The notes beneath the pieces were generated by a model, which searched no databases, was not told where the DNA came from, and saw only the letters and a list, made by a program, of their open reading frames with translations. This document shows positions 33,906 to 46,549 of a DNA stretch of 64,000 nucleotides, piece by piece (positions within the stretch are counted from its first letter, which is position 1; each line of letters opens with the position of its first letter). A program made the translations under genes and the position numbers. The DNA comes from Euonymus europaeus (lineage: Eukaryota > Streptophyta > Magnoliopsida > Celastrales > Celastraceae): positions 6,887,001 through 6,951,000 of the forward strand of contig OY756957.1 in NCBI GenBank assembly GCA_963580455.1, read 5' to 3'.

Positions 33906-34996
33906 GTCACATGCTCGCTCGTCTCTGTTGATTGTGTTACAGAGAGTACAAACAAATGAATTGAAGAGAGAGAAAAATTGAAGGTGGATTTCAATTCATG
34001 CAATTATGCAAACCAAGATATTTGTGTGTTTTTTTTTGTATCAGTAAAATCAAACCTCAATGTTTAACTAAGATTATTGATATTAATGGGGATATATATA
34101 AACTATAAAGACACTGGTGATACCTTTTTGTACTATATACCCACAGTCTAAGCATATATCCAGGTAGACCTAGAGTTTATGTAATGATGCAAATGTCTCA
34201 AAGCCTAAACACTAGTATTGTATAATAACCAAAGAATTCATTCTTTAATTTTTCTTGAAGAATAGTGTTCTTTTTGCTGCTTCTTTTTTCCACAAAAAGT
34301 TCTGCCCTTCTTACCACTTGAGTAGTACAGTACTCCTTTTTCTCTACTGCTGAAAACCAAAGCAACAAAACCCACATGCCAAACTTTCAGTTATCAGTGG
34401 CTAAGTTTGCTTTTAAATGGCCAAGGGAAAGGGCAAGGGCACTTGTTTGAGTCAGATAAGTGTCAATTAGTAGAAATTGAGTTGAACCAACAATACCCAC
34501 CTCACTGACTCTCCAATGATTTTATTGCCACTTTATTGACCTACCTACCAACCATCAACTTAATCTTGCTTAAGCTAGAGTTATCTAACCAACAAAAAAT
34601 TCATTGCCTTATAGTTGGATGGTTAGCTATTGCCGTAGTTAACTGCTGAGAATTTATCGGACCAATCATTTCTACTGTTGTTTTGCCATTTCAGCAATTG
34701 AGTTTACCGTTCTTATAATCTGTACTTGGTACTATCTAGCATTTGAAGAGTGCACAGATGGTGTTTGTATTTATGCCCGAGAGAAAAGCACAAATGGGTT
34801 TCAGTGCTTGGTTGTGAGTGGAGGGATCATGGGCATGTCCCACATAAACAAAGATGGGAATAACATAAGTAACCATACTTGCAACTCAAAAGCCCTTTGC
34901 TTTGCTTCTATTTTTAATAGCAAAGTGACAGTAGTTAACGTGTCTCTTGACCCAATCTGAGAGCAATGAACCTTTTTTTCTTCTCTTTCTTCTGTT

Positions 34997-35004
34997 TATA
35001 AATA
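34997..35004 (+). promoter_or_regulatory. TATA box of the RING-H2 gene
   Basis: TATAAATA, 70 bp before the start codon, placing transcription start about 40 bp before the ATG. Confidence 0.6.
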
Positions 35005-35073
35005 CATTCAAGAAACCATTATCACCTTGGCTCAAATCATACCAAATAGAAGCTGGTTTTTGCTAAACTTTTG

Positions 35074-37045
35074 ATGGCTGTACCTCCAACTCCAACACCT
35101 CCCCATCTTTATCCTCAAGCACTTCAACTCAAACTTTACCAGGCTTTCATATTCTCTATTCCAATTCTCTTCTCTATCATCCTCTTCTTGTTGTTCTATC
35201 TCTTCTACCTCAAGAGAAGGGCTTCAACACTCTCTTCTTCACCTCCACCAATACGTCCAAGAAGTTCCGATGAAGGCACTCCATATGTAGTCTCTGTAAA
35301 TCCTCTCTCTCTCTCTCTCTCTCTCAAACACACACACACACACACATTCACTCCCACTAAGATTCCATGTTTAATTGGATTTCTCAAGTTAAAGATAATA
35401 GCTTGATATTGCAATACTAGATGGACTTATTATTTTTTGTCTATAAATTTGTCAGGTGGGTTTGAAGGGGGAGCTCAAGAACAAGTTACCAAGTATCTTA
35501 TGTGATGAAGAAACAAGGAAAAGGGAATCACAGTAAGTTATTACGTGAGATTGATTTCAAAGAGTGAATTCAGTCTGTGATCTTGATAACTGAATGCTTT
35601 ATTGAGTTCCTTAATCAGTCATATGCCCTACAAGTATGTGCTTGACAGGCACAGCCATTCACTTTAAACTGACTACTGATAAGTTCCCATATTACTGCAT
35701 ACCATCATGGAGTCCCAGATAAAAACATACATACATCATGGAAGGAACAATCTCTTAAATTCATATACAGTCATCTGGTAAGGGTTAATGCCATGAACAC
35801 CTGTCCTTGAGAAGAAATTCTATATCTTATTCCCCACATCACATCCCAATTAGAATCTCTGGTAGCAACCATCTGTAAATTCTCAAAAGGTACTTTTATC
35901 ATAAGATAGTGGAATACTCCCAAAAGGACATCTTTAATTCAAGGGCTGCAAACTAGTTTTGAATAAAGTTGTATACAGAGTTTGGCACACTTGGGTTTCA
36001 GGATTCTTTGTGAAAAAGTTCTGAGTCAAGTCGGTTGTAAGAAATGCTGCCATTTGCAATTCTCTCTGGCCCCTCATGGATTTCTTTGTTGGTTATGCGA
36101 CATCTGCTGTAACTAACCTTCTTGTTTTAGACTTATATTAAAAGGTCTGAATTGAAGTGAAAAGGAATCAGGTTCTAGCGTTGACAAAATTTGCACTGCT
36201 TAAGACAAAAGCTCAAAGAACTGGTCAGCATTTTTGAAATGATGATGACTTGGAAGTCTACATGGCACGCATACCTATTCTCAAAAGTGCTTCTAGAATT
36301 CATTAGCATATTAGCAAAGTTGCAAGAGAGCATTTGTTCTGCGACACGCTTCTGCAAACCATCATGGTCTTAACAACGTTAAGTAAATTATAAGAACCTT
36401 TAAAGATGAGAACTTAAGGAGAAAAGAAAGAGAGTTATTGACTCCAAGAATGCCTAGTACTGTCTGAGACGGTTATATCCATCACTATTTTTAGATGTTG
36501 AAACATAATTTTGTAGTTAAAAACTGCTAAACTTTCTATTTCTTTCCCACCTATTTTTTTGGTTAGAATATATAGAAGTTGCTTTGTCTTCAAAATCTTC
36601 TTATTACTCTCTTGAGCAAGAATCATTCTTTTAATCTTTCTACAGATGTTGTGTTTGCTTGGGAGAATTTGAGCTGAAAGAGGAGTTGCTCCAAGTACCT
36701 TCATGCAAACATGTGTTTCATTCTGATTGTATAGACAACTGGCTGCATTCCAACTCAACTTGCCCACTCTGTAGATGTTCTGTGATCCCCACCATTAAAA
36801 TTCTCAATCCGGCACCGCCCGCTCTCAGCATAGTCCTGCTACCCCAACAAGATAACCTAAACCAGAACATCTCATCACAAGATCAACAGCAGCAAACGGA
36901 GAACCAACAACAAGAGGAAGAGGTTCATGATAGCTCAAATTCTGCCGAGTTATCGAACGAACAAGTGGTAATACAAATAGAAAGTTCATCAAGTTCAACA
37001 GAATGTGTAGAGGCATCAAAATCAAGACTCTCCAGTTCTTCATGA
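35074..37045 (+). CDS. membrane-anchored RING-H2 E3 ubiquitin ligase (ATL-like)
   Basis: Exons 35074-35295, 35456-35532 and 36646-37045 (stop TGA) join in phase to about 232 residues. A Pro-rich N-terminus (MAVPPTPTPPHLYPQ) is followed by one strongly hydrophobic membrane segment at about 25-46 (FIFSIPILFSIILFLLFYLF) and a basic KRR stop-transfer. The second exon carries GLKGELKNKLPSIL, the GLD-like region that precedes the RING in ATL proteins. The third opens with the RING-H2 finger: C-x2-C at CCVCL, then CKHVFHSDCIDNWL and CPLCR, with the conserved Trp after the H-x2-C. The C-terminal ~90 residues are Gln/Glu/Ser-rich. These ligases ubiquitinate membrane-proximal targets; the target is unknown. 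The start at 35074 is the first ATG after the TATA box. The exon 2/3 border splits a Gln codon. Confidence 0.88.
35302..35346. repeat. (CT)n-(CA)n compound microsatellite in RING gene intron 1
   Basis: About ten CT units run directly into about nine CA units, a few bases after the splice donor of exon 1. Confidence 0.9.
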
Positions 37046-37364
37046 AGAAAATGCAAATGTGAGTTACAGATCGGTTGCCCCATCTTAGAAACTTAAACTA
37101 TAGGGCTTTCTGCTAGAGTACATAAATCATTTCATTGAGATTTCCTTGTTATTTGACCAATGCAAGGCTATAAAGTGAAGGTAAATGAGATCTTCCAGGA
37201 GTTTTTTTTCCCTTGTAATTTGTGGAAACTGCATCTGAGGGAATCTATGCCCATTTTTGCTCCTGAAAATCGTACGTATTTTTGTAAGTCTAATGGATTC
37301 AAACCTCAATACATGAAAAGAAAAACATCGAAATTTTCATCTCAGGAAAGCAATCTAGAATCTC
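37046..37364. other. shared 3' flank of two convergent genes
   Basis: 319 bp between the stop codons of the RING gene (+) and the CslG gene (-). The 3' UTRs probably abut or overlap. No other gene. Confidence 0.6.
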
Positions 37365-40300
37365 TCAAGCCATTACTCCTTGAAAAATGAGAGAAGTTGA
37401 TGCATATAATGCAAATGCCAGAATTGCTGCAATGGCGGACACTTTTGTAGGCATTTTCCCTTTGTCACTCCTCAACACCATGGCTTCATAGATTGGCCAA
37501 CAATTCAGCATCACAAATCCTGATATGAACATCTGCATAACTAGTCCCTCCATGTCTCTCCATCTAAGAACTTGAACCAGTCCATGGACAAAAGCGACAG
37601 AATTGATCATTGCTGCCATAACTAGTGGAACAAAGAGAGGTGATACAGCCCCAAAGTCAAAAATCCCTTGGTCATATCTTTTGCTTTGTTCATCATCAAC
37701 TACTTTACTAGTCACATTGAAACTAAGAGTGGAACTCACAATGTATCTGGAGAGGAACTCCATCAGTCCAAACAAGTAAGATGAGAGCCCTCTTATAATC
37801 CAAATCCTCTGATCACTCCACCACCGGTGCATCGTTGAGCCCTCTAATATAAAATCAAGCAAATCTTGTCCATAGGCCCCAAGACAAAGAAAAACATTCA
37901 AGAAAAACCAATAGGGTTCCGAGACCTGCAGAACATTTCATTCATTCTCAGTCTCTCAGTACATTTTGAGAACCTATGAATTCAATGTCCAAAAAGACAA
38001 TTTTTTATTTGGGGTTTTCAAAAAATGATAACACATATTGTTGGGGCGAAATACAGAATGTCAAGCCAAAACGTAAGATACCTCGACATTCTCACCTCCA
38101 AGAGGTCATGAGTCAGTCAAGTAGGGGAGGTGGGATTACTTCGCGAACTAAAGTATACAATATGATACCTTACGTTGGTCGTATATACGTCGACGTTCCA
38201 TATTTCGCCCCAACACATAGTGGGATCTATTAAGATATGATTCAAACAGTGCAAATGTAAATGTAGCATACCTTTGGTAAGATTGAGACTCCGTTTAGGA
38301 GAGCAAGTTGTGGCAGGAAAGCATATGTTGTGACTGGAATGGACCAAATGGACCAAAATCCATATTGTGAATAAGATAGGGCCATGAGAGGGCCCATAGC
38401 TCGAGCACCATAAGTTACTGGGCTATATTTAGAGAAGCCTACTTCAATAAGCCCAATGGCCCATCTTTTGTTTTGACCCAGACTGTCAATCAAGCTAACA
38501 GGCACATCCCCATAAAATGCTGCCCTATCGGGACAACAATATATGGATTTCCAGCCCTCACAATGCAACTTATATGAAGTGTGGTAGTCCTCAACCAGTG
38601 ACCCATATCTAAATCCCATCTGCAGATTCAATTTAGGCCCAAACAATTAGCAAGCCCAATATAATAATTCTACAGTAAAAACTTAAAACTTAAATGTTAA
38701 GTTTGTTGACAATGATGGAAGAAAGTATGGGCCAACCTTTGAGCCCCAATTGGTGTTGTTCTCATAATTGCATCCAGCTACAAGATGGGCCATCGCCAAA
38801 ATTTCTTGAGAATGTATGGGCTTGTCCACTATATGGGTCGGGCACAATTCTGGACTTTCTGGGGGAACAAATGTGGATGGGCCTCCAAAGAAAGCCCGGC
38901 GAAAGAAAAAGCCTCCCGATCCAACAAAATTTGGGCCTCCTAGCCCATCCATTCCCACCATATTAATGTGAAAAAGGCGTTTCTGCTCACAACCATAGAT
39001 ATCATCCTTGTTGATCCCCTTGAAACGTTGAGGAAATTGAACGAACCCTAACTGTGAGTCGATCATTCTCGGGTCCGATAAGTAGCATAGGACACGGTGT
39101 GGTGTTCGAGGGTCGTTCGAGTACATATCGCAGTCGATGGTCAGAACTATTGGAGCATTAGTCATAGTAGTTGATACTCGAAGCTGTTTCAACAAAGAAA
39201 AAAAAATGGTATGAGAGACAATTTAAATATGTAAATTTAAATTAATATGTAAGAAAGTACAACTTGTAGAGGTATTGCTTGTTTTGAATCTTAGGCCCGA
39301 ACAATTTTGTCCTTAAAAATGACCTTTTACGGTTGAGAGTAGTTGAGTCTTAACTTGCAAAGTTTTTTTTTGGTTTTCCCTTAACTTTATGGCATGAGGC
39401 ATTTATCTTAATACTCTTACACACTTATGTGCTCAGTAATGCAAGACCCAAAAAGTGAATTATACGAGCTAGAATCCTCTCATATAGCGGTGATTTGTCC
39501 ATTGGACATTTAAAAGATCATACAAAAAATCCATGGAATTAAGGTAACCCTCACCAATAAGTGGTCCGTTCATAAGGACATCTCAATGGCCCAACATGTG
39601 ATTTTAACTTATAAATCACTTTCATTTCCTTCAATTTTATGATGTACATATTAACATGTTATGCTTATATTTGATTGGAGATTATTACCAGGGCATTGAG
39701 GGCACCAGCTTTGAAGTGGTGATGTGAGGTTCTCCTTTTTTCTCTAGAGACATAAATGAGATTTGGCATGGAATGGTCTGTGATGTCTTTGTCCTTGCCA
39801 TTCTCTAACAAGACCTGCATGTTCAATTAATGTCATGCACAAGTCAGAAATCTCCGTATTAAAAAAACAATTGGATAATACAAAAAACAAGTGTAAACCT
39901 GAATCACAGCAGGATGATCATGATGTGTAAATCCATCCGTCCACTTGTCAAAAATCTGACGTTCTTCATCAGTTGTGATGTACTCATCACTAACAAATCC
40001 TCTGTCTACCACGTTTTCCACCTTAGATTTCATGCTCTCGAACATCATCTGCCACAAGTCATAGCAATCAACGGAGACAAAAATACTAGCTGGGTTTGAC
40101 AGAGAAATAGTGCCCTATAAGATAAAAGTAACAGTCTAATCTTATCATGTATGGATGTATGGTGGGAAGACTACCAGCACTAATTCTCCGATACCCGAAA
40201 TAAATGTCTATATCTAATTAAGTCGCAATAAGATGATGTAACACGGTTCTTGTTGCTATATATGTATATATATATATGGCTGCTCTACTGTATGGCTGAC

Positions 40301-41642
40301 CGGTACCATTAACTTTAGTATTGTGCTTTTTGTATATTTCTAGCTAGTCACTACAAAAGTCAATAATAATCCCAAAGTGTTATACATACATACATATATA
40401 TATACATACACGCGCACACACACACACATATATATATATATAGTAAAGAAGACGAGAAGATATAAAGGTAAAATGTAAATATTGAAGACAGATAATGAAT
40501 GGGAAGATCTTAATCATTGGCACTGGTCATCATAACAAACTAAAAATAAATATAGCATATATAAGCTATAGTATTAATTTCTCATAATTATATATATTTC
40601 CATGAGCAAAATAAAATAAAATATTATGCATTAAAAATAGATATTTCGAGGTTTAACATCACAATTTAAATCTCATTTCAAGTTTCTATATATATCATAT
40701 CATGTACAAATAAAGATGAAATATTTTTTAAATAACTATGAAAACTTATTTTATTTTGTATATAAAATAGCATATTTAAATTTTACTATTGGCCAACCTA
40801 TAGTTAGAGAGAGAACAATACTAGTCTCTCATGTTTTGGTTCTAGGTATTTGAAATGATGAGATGAACTAACATGATTTATATATGTGAATCATTCCTCT
40901 AATTCCTTCCATATAAAATCGTGTGCATTCATCTCAGTATCAGCAGTTAGCAGTTGGGATAATTGAACTGTGACAAAAAAATATTGATTTCTATATGATT
41001 GATGTTATAGAGAGCTCTCTATACCTTAATCTTGTCTGTCTCAGAAGACCAATCATGATTTGATGAAGTGAAATACTCTTCAGGACTCCTATCAACGACG
41101 TCGTTTTCTCTACAAAACGCCAACCAGTGCTTCGCAAACTTGGAGGCCTCAATCAAAGCAAAGAGGGTAAGTGAAGAGCCACCATCATCCGAAACATACA
41201 CCGACAACTTCTCCGCCGGGTAATCATAAGCCAACATCGACAACACCGTGTTAACCACCGTGATTGGCGGCTCCTTGTACGGATCCGCCGTGCATATTAA
41301 TACATCAAGACTAGGAAACTCTTTTTTTTCCACCACCTTTTCAAGATTCTCCGGAAACTCCATGCGCCGAACCGGACGCATCCGGAAAGACTGCGTTGTG
41401 GCCCACATGAAAGTGAGAATGAGATCCGAGAGTAGGAGAGAAAAAGATATAGAGAAGGAGAGTAGGGTTTTTGAGTGGAAGAGATTTTTCGTGTGATGAA
41501 AGAAAAGAGCTACGAGTCCACACATGTAAACTAGAGCGAAGAGGCGGTAGAAGGCAGTACGGCGCAACGGTCTGAGCGTGTAAAGAGGAGGGCTGCCGTG
41601 GGTGGTGGTGGTGGAGGTGCGGCCTCTTGGATGGAGCTCCAT
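37365..41642 (-). CDS. CSLG: cellulose-synthase-like protein G (GT2 family glycosyltransferase)
   Basis: Six minus-strand exons, 41642-41025, 40048-39899, 39814-39689, 39183-38737, 38619-38272 and 37925-37365, all in phase 0, give 749 residues, the usual CslG length. Two N-terminal membrane helices lie at about 31-50 and 59-80. GT-A motifs are TAD (D120), SDDGGSS (DD at 152-153), DCDMYSNDP (315-317, the DxD that holds the metal-UDP-sugar), FPQRFKGINKDDIYG and GPNFVGSGGFFFRR near the acceptor loop, VEDYHTSY (456-463, the place of the TED motif) and QNKRW (496-500). The last ~220 residues hold several further membrane helices. All catalytic motifs are intact. CslG proteins sit in ER/Golgi membranes; some legume and spinach members are known to transfer glucuronic acid to triterpenoid saponins, but the substrate here cannot be told from sequence. 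No paralogue is adjacent. Confidence 0.92.
38030..38219. mobile_element. fold-back MITE in CslG intron 5
   Basis: A ~175-bp segment starts TGTTGGGGCGAAATA and ends with its exact 15-bp inverse. Inner words (AACGTAAG / CTTACGTT) extend the pairing. The word AACACATA occurs at 38030-38037 and again at 38212-38219, overlapping the right end, so it is either an 8-bp hAT-type target duplication or a chance extension. Confidence 0.65.
40381..40442. repeat. TA/CA compound microsatellite in CslG intron 1
   Basis: Alternating TACATA, (CA)n and (TA)n runs. A shorter TATA run lies at 40258-40276. Confidence 0.85.
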
Positions 41643-41704
41643 TTCTTTTAGCTCTTTTTATTGGGGTGTTGTATTGCTTATAGATTTTCTAATTTATCTA
41701 ACAT

Positions 41705-41714
41705 CTATATATAG
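41705..41714 (-). promoter_or_regulatory. TATA box of the CslG gene
   Basis: CTATATATAG, read the same on both strands, about 65 bp upstream of the CslG start codon. Confidence 0.55.
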
Positions 41715-42935
41715 ACCCGTGTGAGGAGCACGTGCCAAGACTAGGAGTCCTCTTTATCTTTATTTGGAATAAATATTAATAATTATGCTTGTGTGTACAA
41801 TCATTGATTCGAGGAGGTTAATGGGTGAGAAAACTGGGCCAGACTCCCGATAATTGAAGAGGACCAAATACTCAGGAGATTCATGAATGGATGCGCAATC
41901 ATACGTATGATCAAAACTTATTTATTTGGCCGGTGTTAGAAAATTCAATTTAAACATATCTAAGTTTATGGAAACCACTGTCCACCAATATGATATTAGG
42001 GGTTCGGGATCATCGCAGTCCAAGAACCACTTTAAAATGCATTATGAGATGAATGGTTGAATTCACATCAATTTCTTCTCTCTCCACAAGCACATGCATG
42101 TGTGATCCCACTACCATCAAGTGGGATTGTGTTTGCTCAGATACCAAATAATAGAAAGGTCAACAGATAATCAACATATGATATTGTAGGCTTTGGACCA
42201 TCACAGGCCAAGAACTACTTTAAAATGCATCATGCTAGGTTAACACAATCTTGCCCATATAGGCATATCACACTCTCGCACCCAAGGGATGTGGGACAAA
42301 GGACTGAATTCACATCATAAGTAATGTTGTTCACTCTTAGCCAAAAGTACATACTAATTTGTTCTTCTAGAACATATAGCCATATAGGATGAGTAGATCC
42401 TTCCATTTTTTAGCTTTTTAATTTCTCTCTCTTACATGATTTGTAAATATAGCAACCAAGAGGATGAATTACTATTTTACTTATCTACTGGATTGGAGAG
42501 GTTTTTTATGAAAATACGAGTGTATAATGGCAGTTATTCCGGTTGGAGATTAGATTAGTTCTTCATATTTACAATTGGCAGTCAAGGAACCAACCAATTT
42601 AATTAAGTTTAGTAAAGGTCTAATTGAATCAATTAATGATTAAACTATTAAAGTGACAATTCACTCCTACATGGTCATAATGGACATTACCACTCTGCAC
42701 TCCTGTAGTACATGGAAAGAGATAAACCTACATTTAGTTATTGTTTTTAATAATCTCTACTTAATCGTTATTTTTGGGAGGACTTGATTCAGTGGGATTA
42801 ATTAATAGTAATGCTACAGAGTAACTCCTAAAACATCACCCTCAATTTACCCTCAATTTTATTTGATGTGTGCTTTAATTATTGATTGTAAATATATATG
42901 TGGAGATCACTTAACATGCAACACTTCACATTAAT
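41715..42935. other. CslG upstream spacer with an imperfect direct repeat
   Basis: No gene is seen. Segments at about 41988-42058 and 42175-42238 share ATATGATATT, ATCAC.G.CCAAGAAC and ACTTTAAAATGCAT in the same orientation and are presumably pieces of one old repeat. Confidence 0.5.
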
Positions 42936-43149
42936 GTGTTTGATAGGAGTGTAATGATTACAAGGGTGATTAAAATTACTCGGGTAAACTAATACTCGTG
43001 TTTGTTATACATGTATATTATTTACCCAAGTAAATTTTGTAGGCAATTTTCTTCATATTTTGGGTGTAATGATTACCCATGAAGAGAGACGGGTAGTAAT
43101 TACTCTAGTAATACATTACACTCCTATTTATTACTCTCTTATCAAACAT
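42936..43149. mobile_element. MITE, ~214 bp
   Basis: Begins GTGTTTGATAGGAGTGTAATG and ends with a related inverse (CATTACACTCCTATT...TTATCAAACAT). The middle repeats TAATTACT/AGTAATTA words on both strands. The target duplication is unclear. Confidence 0.6.
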
Positions 43150-44884
43150 ACAATTGTGTCACATTTTGAGAGTGTGTAACTTTTTCATTAATTAATTTAG
43201 GTCGAGATCTCCATAAACATTTGTGCCCATTTATCCCGTTTACCCTAATAATTTTTGTCAACTTCCCTTAATTTGAAAAATTAATTTCTTTCTCAATAAA
43301 TGAAATTTTGAAACTTCAAAATGAATTCTTTATGATTTTGAGACAATTTATCCTCATGAATATTCCAATGATTCTCCATTTTTTATGTTTTAAGAGTCCT
43401 GGCCTTTTTATTTGTTTTATGCGCTTTTTTCCCTCTGCTATTTTCATTTTCTTTTCTGAAAATAAATTTTCAAATGATTTTGTATTTTTCATATTTTCTA
43501 AAAGGGCAACAGAATATGTTTTCCAAATTATTTTATTTTATGTTTTTCAGAAAATGAAAACGGAAAAAATATAGAAAACAAGCATGATCGGAAGCTTGGA
43601 GGAATATCAATACCATTTGTTTATTCCAGCAAAAAATTATCATTACAACTAATTGATTTTTCGAGCTATGATTTTCTTGTAGCCTAATATAATAATTTCA
43701 TGATGATATTAATAAAATATATTATCATATGACATATCATCATTATCATAACTTCTTCTTTTTTCTCAAGAATTTGGAAATCAATTCCATGAATTTATGA
43801 AAAAAATCAACGAAAATTCAGGAACCTTGCGTTTTCTCCATTCATTTCAATGCATGGCCGGTAAAGAGTGTGAAGGAGTATAGGACAAGACACTAGTTGG
43901 CTACCTGTGGAGCCCTCCCGGAAGGCTGTGGACGAGGAAACTGCCAAGACCATCAAAATCAATTATGAAAAACACAAAAATTCTCTCTAGATACTCCAAT
44001 TCTAGTCTCATTGGCAGCCATTCGAATATTGCAATGATAATACAAGCAGCTTTATTTGATAGCAGCTATCGTATGAATTATGTAGGTAGGGCATTTCATA
44101 TGGGAACAAATTTCATTGGATTTTGGAGTTGTATCCATCCCAAATTTCTTAATCTCATGCTTAAAACTGTATATCTTACTAGACAAAAAGGACTTATATA
44201 TATGATAGTAAATAACTAGTCAATTCATGCGAAAAAACCACTTGGGTGAGGTCACTATTAAACGTCTTTTGAATCAAGCAGTATAGTATACGCTCAGAAT
44301 GTCTCGAGTTTGATTCTCAAAGTAAACAATATATTTGGGACCGCGCGTTAATTATGGCCAAATTTATCATGTCAACAGGTGGGAAACTTTTATGCGTACA
44401 AGCTCGACGGCCTGAATTGAAGCTCATATTGAATGTCCAAATTTAGGCTCATGTCAAATGTCACAACAGTTGACATCCTAACTATCACAGCTGTTTAGTC
44501 GTATGCACGAAATTTTATGTGCATCATGTACATTATGTGGAGCCAATGCATTCACTTTGATCTTGTGCGTACAACTCAATTGCTGGAATAACTGAGACCC
44601 CAAATTGTAGGGATATTTTTATCATTTTCAAAAACTTGTATGTGATTACTAAAAATAAATTAATCCATACAATAGCCCTAGACATCCTTGTCTATCAAGA
44701 AAGATGTATGAATATTTGGAATTGTTTTATGAGTAATGTTACATCCATCAAAAATATGACTCGCATTTTATCCTCAAATATATGTGAAATTAAATGTATT
44801 TTAATAATTGATTATAAACACTCTTATGGGACCCACATGACATCAAACCCTACACATTAATTGAGAATCAAATGGCAGTCATAT
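43150..44884. other. intergenic spacer
   Basis: AT-rich spacer without a credible gene. A tRNA B-box-like word (GTCTCGAGTTTGATTC, about 44301) occurs without a matching A box. Confidence 0.5.
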
Positions 44885-45066
44885 TTTGAGCTCTCAAGCG
44901 GAGGTTGTGAGTTCGAACCCTCGTAGAGGCATTCGACCACTTCTAAAGCGGCAGGTGGTCCCTACCGTAAGGCTGCACATCCTGCGACTTATATCTGTCA
45001 GTGACTCCCAGGGCAGGGAACTGGCAGACGGGTTTCGGTTTCTCGACCCCAAACCGAAACATTACG
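44885..45066 (+). mobile_element. SINE-like sequence, 5' end unclear
   Basis: A GC-rich island in AT-rich spacer contains the pol III B box GAGTTCGAACCCT (44909-44921) and ends with a hairpin GTTTCGGTTT...AAACCGAAAC (about 45035-45062). An A box is not convincing, so it may be 5'-truncated. Confidence 0.5.
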
Positions 45067-46545
45067 ATTAATGTCATGAAAATCATGTCACAATCTGAAG
45101 CCACTAAAAGACCAAGTAATCACTTGGTGGTATTTCGTCTTGTTTATCAACCTTTCATTGGGAGACTTCGGATTGTCTAAATCGCAAGTGGCATTGGCTA
45201 GGACCACCCTATGTCCCAGTATGAAGCAGACAACACAGTTATGGTCTATTACATATAATCCTGTATAGTCCAAGCCACGTCCACCACGCATAAAAGTTTC
45301 ATCAATCAATATATAGCAATAACTATATATTAATACATATCAATCAATCAATATATCATCAATATCAATACATCAATATAAAGTAGTAAGATTTTTGAGC
45401 TTGAGCGAGCGAGTACCCACTGTTCATTAACAAGGCCGTGAGTTGTATTGATGTCCGGGTGTGAAAAATGACGTCTTATTATGCGTTATCTTCAACTTTT
45501 AAACATCGTCGTTTTACAATTCTCCCTCAGTTAGGGCTCGTGGGGTTTCACTGGTGTATCGGTAGTCGAAATGATGAAATATTCTTTGATATTGATTTAT
45601 GTAGTGCATGCATCTGTTTTTCTCCTTTCTCCATTTAGAGGATGCCTTTGTTGTTTGATTTATCACTTCGGTTCATGAATCAACTATTTTTTGTGTCAGT
45701 GTCTTTTAGCATCGATATTGTTTCATTGTCGTGTTTCTCTCTTAGTAAGCCTCTGATAATGGTTCGTCATATTTCTCTTCCTAATTTGGTCTCGCGTTCT
45801 CTGTGGGTGTGAAATCGATCAAATCATCTCGATTATTTCACACTTTCATCTTCATTTGCATTTGCACTGGTAAGTATTATTTATCTTCCTGATTTTTTCT
45901 TGTGTTCTATGTGATTCACTCATCTTTTGATATTCGTTGGATCTTTTTGTTTTTCCCTATTTTTTCCCTCCGATAATTTAATAGGTGATTGTCTCCCAAT
46001 CGTGCTTACGAGTTATCAACATTATTCTTCGATTATGTGATCTGGTTAGTTATTTCACTCTTTTGTATATTTGTTCAGTGGATCGGTGTGATGGAGGATG
46101 GTAGGAGGTTATGTTACGATTTGACCCCCAAATACGCAACGGATCGACACAAATCTTCGAACCCTTACTTGGAAACCCAAGCACAAAACCAATTGATGTT
46201 AAGAGAATCACAAGTAAAGAATGACAATAAAGAGTAATCAAACAATAAAGAATACAAGACGTCCACAGGGAGAAAAGATAGATTTTTTTTGTATTAAGTC
46301 AAGAGAGGAAAAAGCCAAAATTACAAAATACACGTATGGGTTGTGACTTATACTCAGAAAAACAAAGTGTTGCAATTTTCTTTGGGCGCTCCAATCGACG
46401 CCTAGACGCATCCCAAGAGCATATTTTATATAGCAATCAACTTCAATAATTCTACACCTCGGTACATATTTTCAAATCTATGACGACCACGCTTGCATAG
46501 AAAAACCATCCATAATATACTCCTTGTAGTAACAAATACTCAACA
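45067..46545. other. spacer, possibly including the copia 3' LTR
   Basis: No gene. On the minus strand TGTTGAGTATTTGTTACTAC starts at 46543, just downstream of the RNase H end of the copia element, and may be the start of its 3' LTR. The distal LTR border was not found. Confidence 0.4.
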
Positions 46546-46549
46546 TAGA

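Larger units (their letters stand above)
31996..34990. other. intergenic spacer with repeats
   Basis: No gene is seen. It contains a 96-bp tandem duplication (32661-32852) and a Tourist-like MITE (33490-33902); the remainder is AT-rich spacer leading into the promoter of the RING gene. Confidence 0.6.

Noticed and set aside
35205..35414. Antisense frame rich in RERERE/CVCVCV
   Set aside because: It translates the CT/CA microsatellite.
37365..41642. CslG loss-of-function because TED reads VED
   Set aside because: The acidic ED pair is kept, and a non-Thr residue at this place is, as far as I recall, usual in CslE/CslG proteins.
43308..44219. Small plus-strand frames in the spacer
   Set aside because: AT-rich, Phe/Ile/Lys-biased chance frames without splice or family support.
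44886..45071. Small plus-strand coding frame in the GC-rich island
   Set aside because: The island has a pol III B box and a terminal hairpin and is better read as a SINE.
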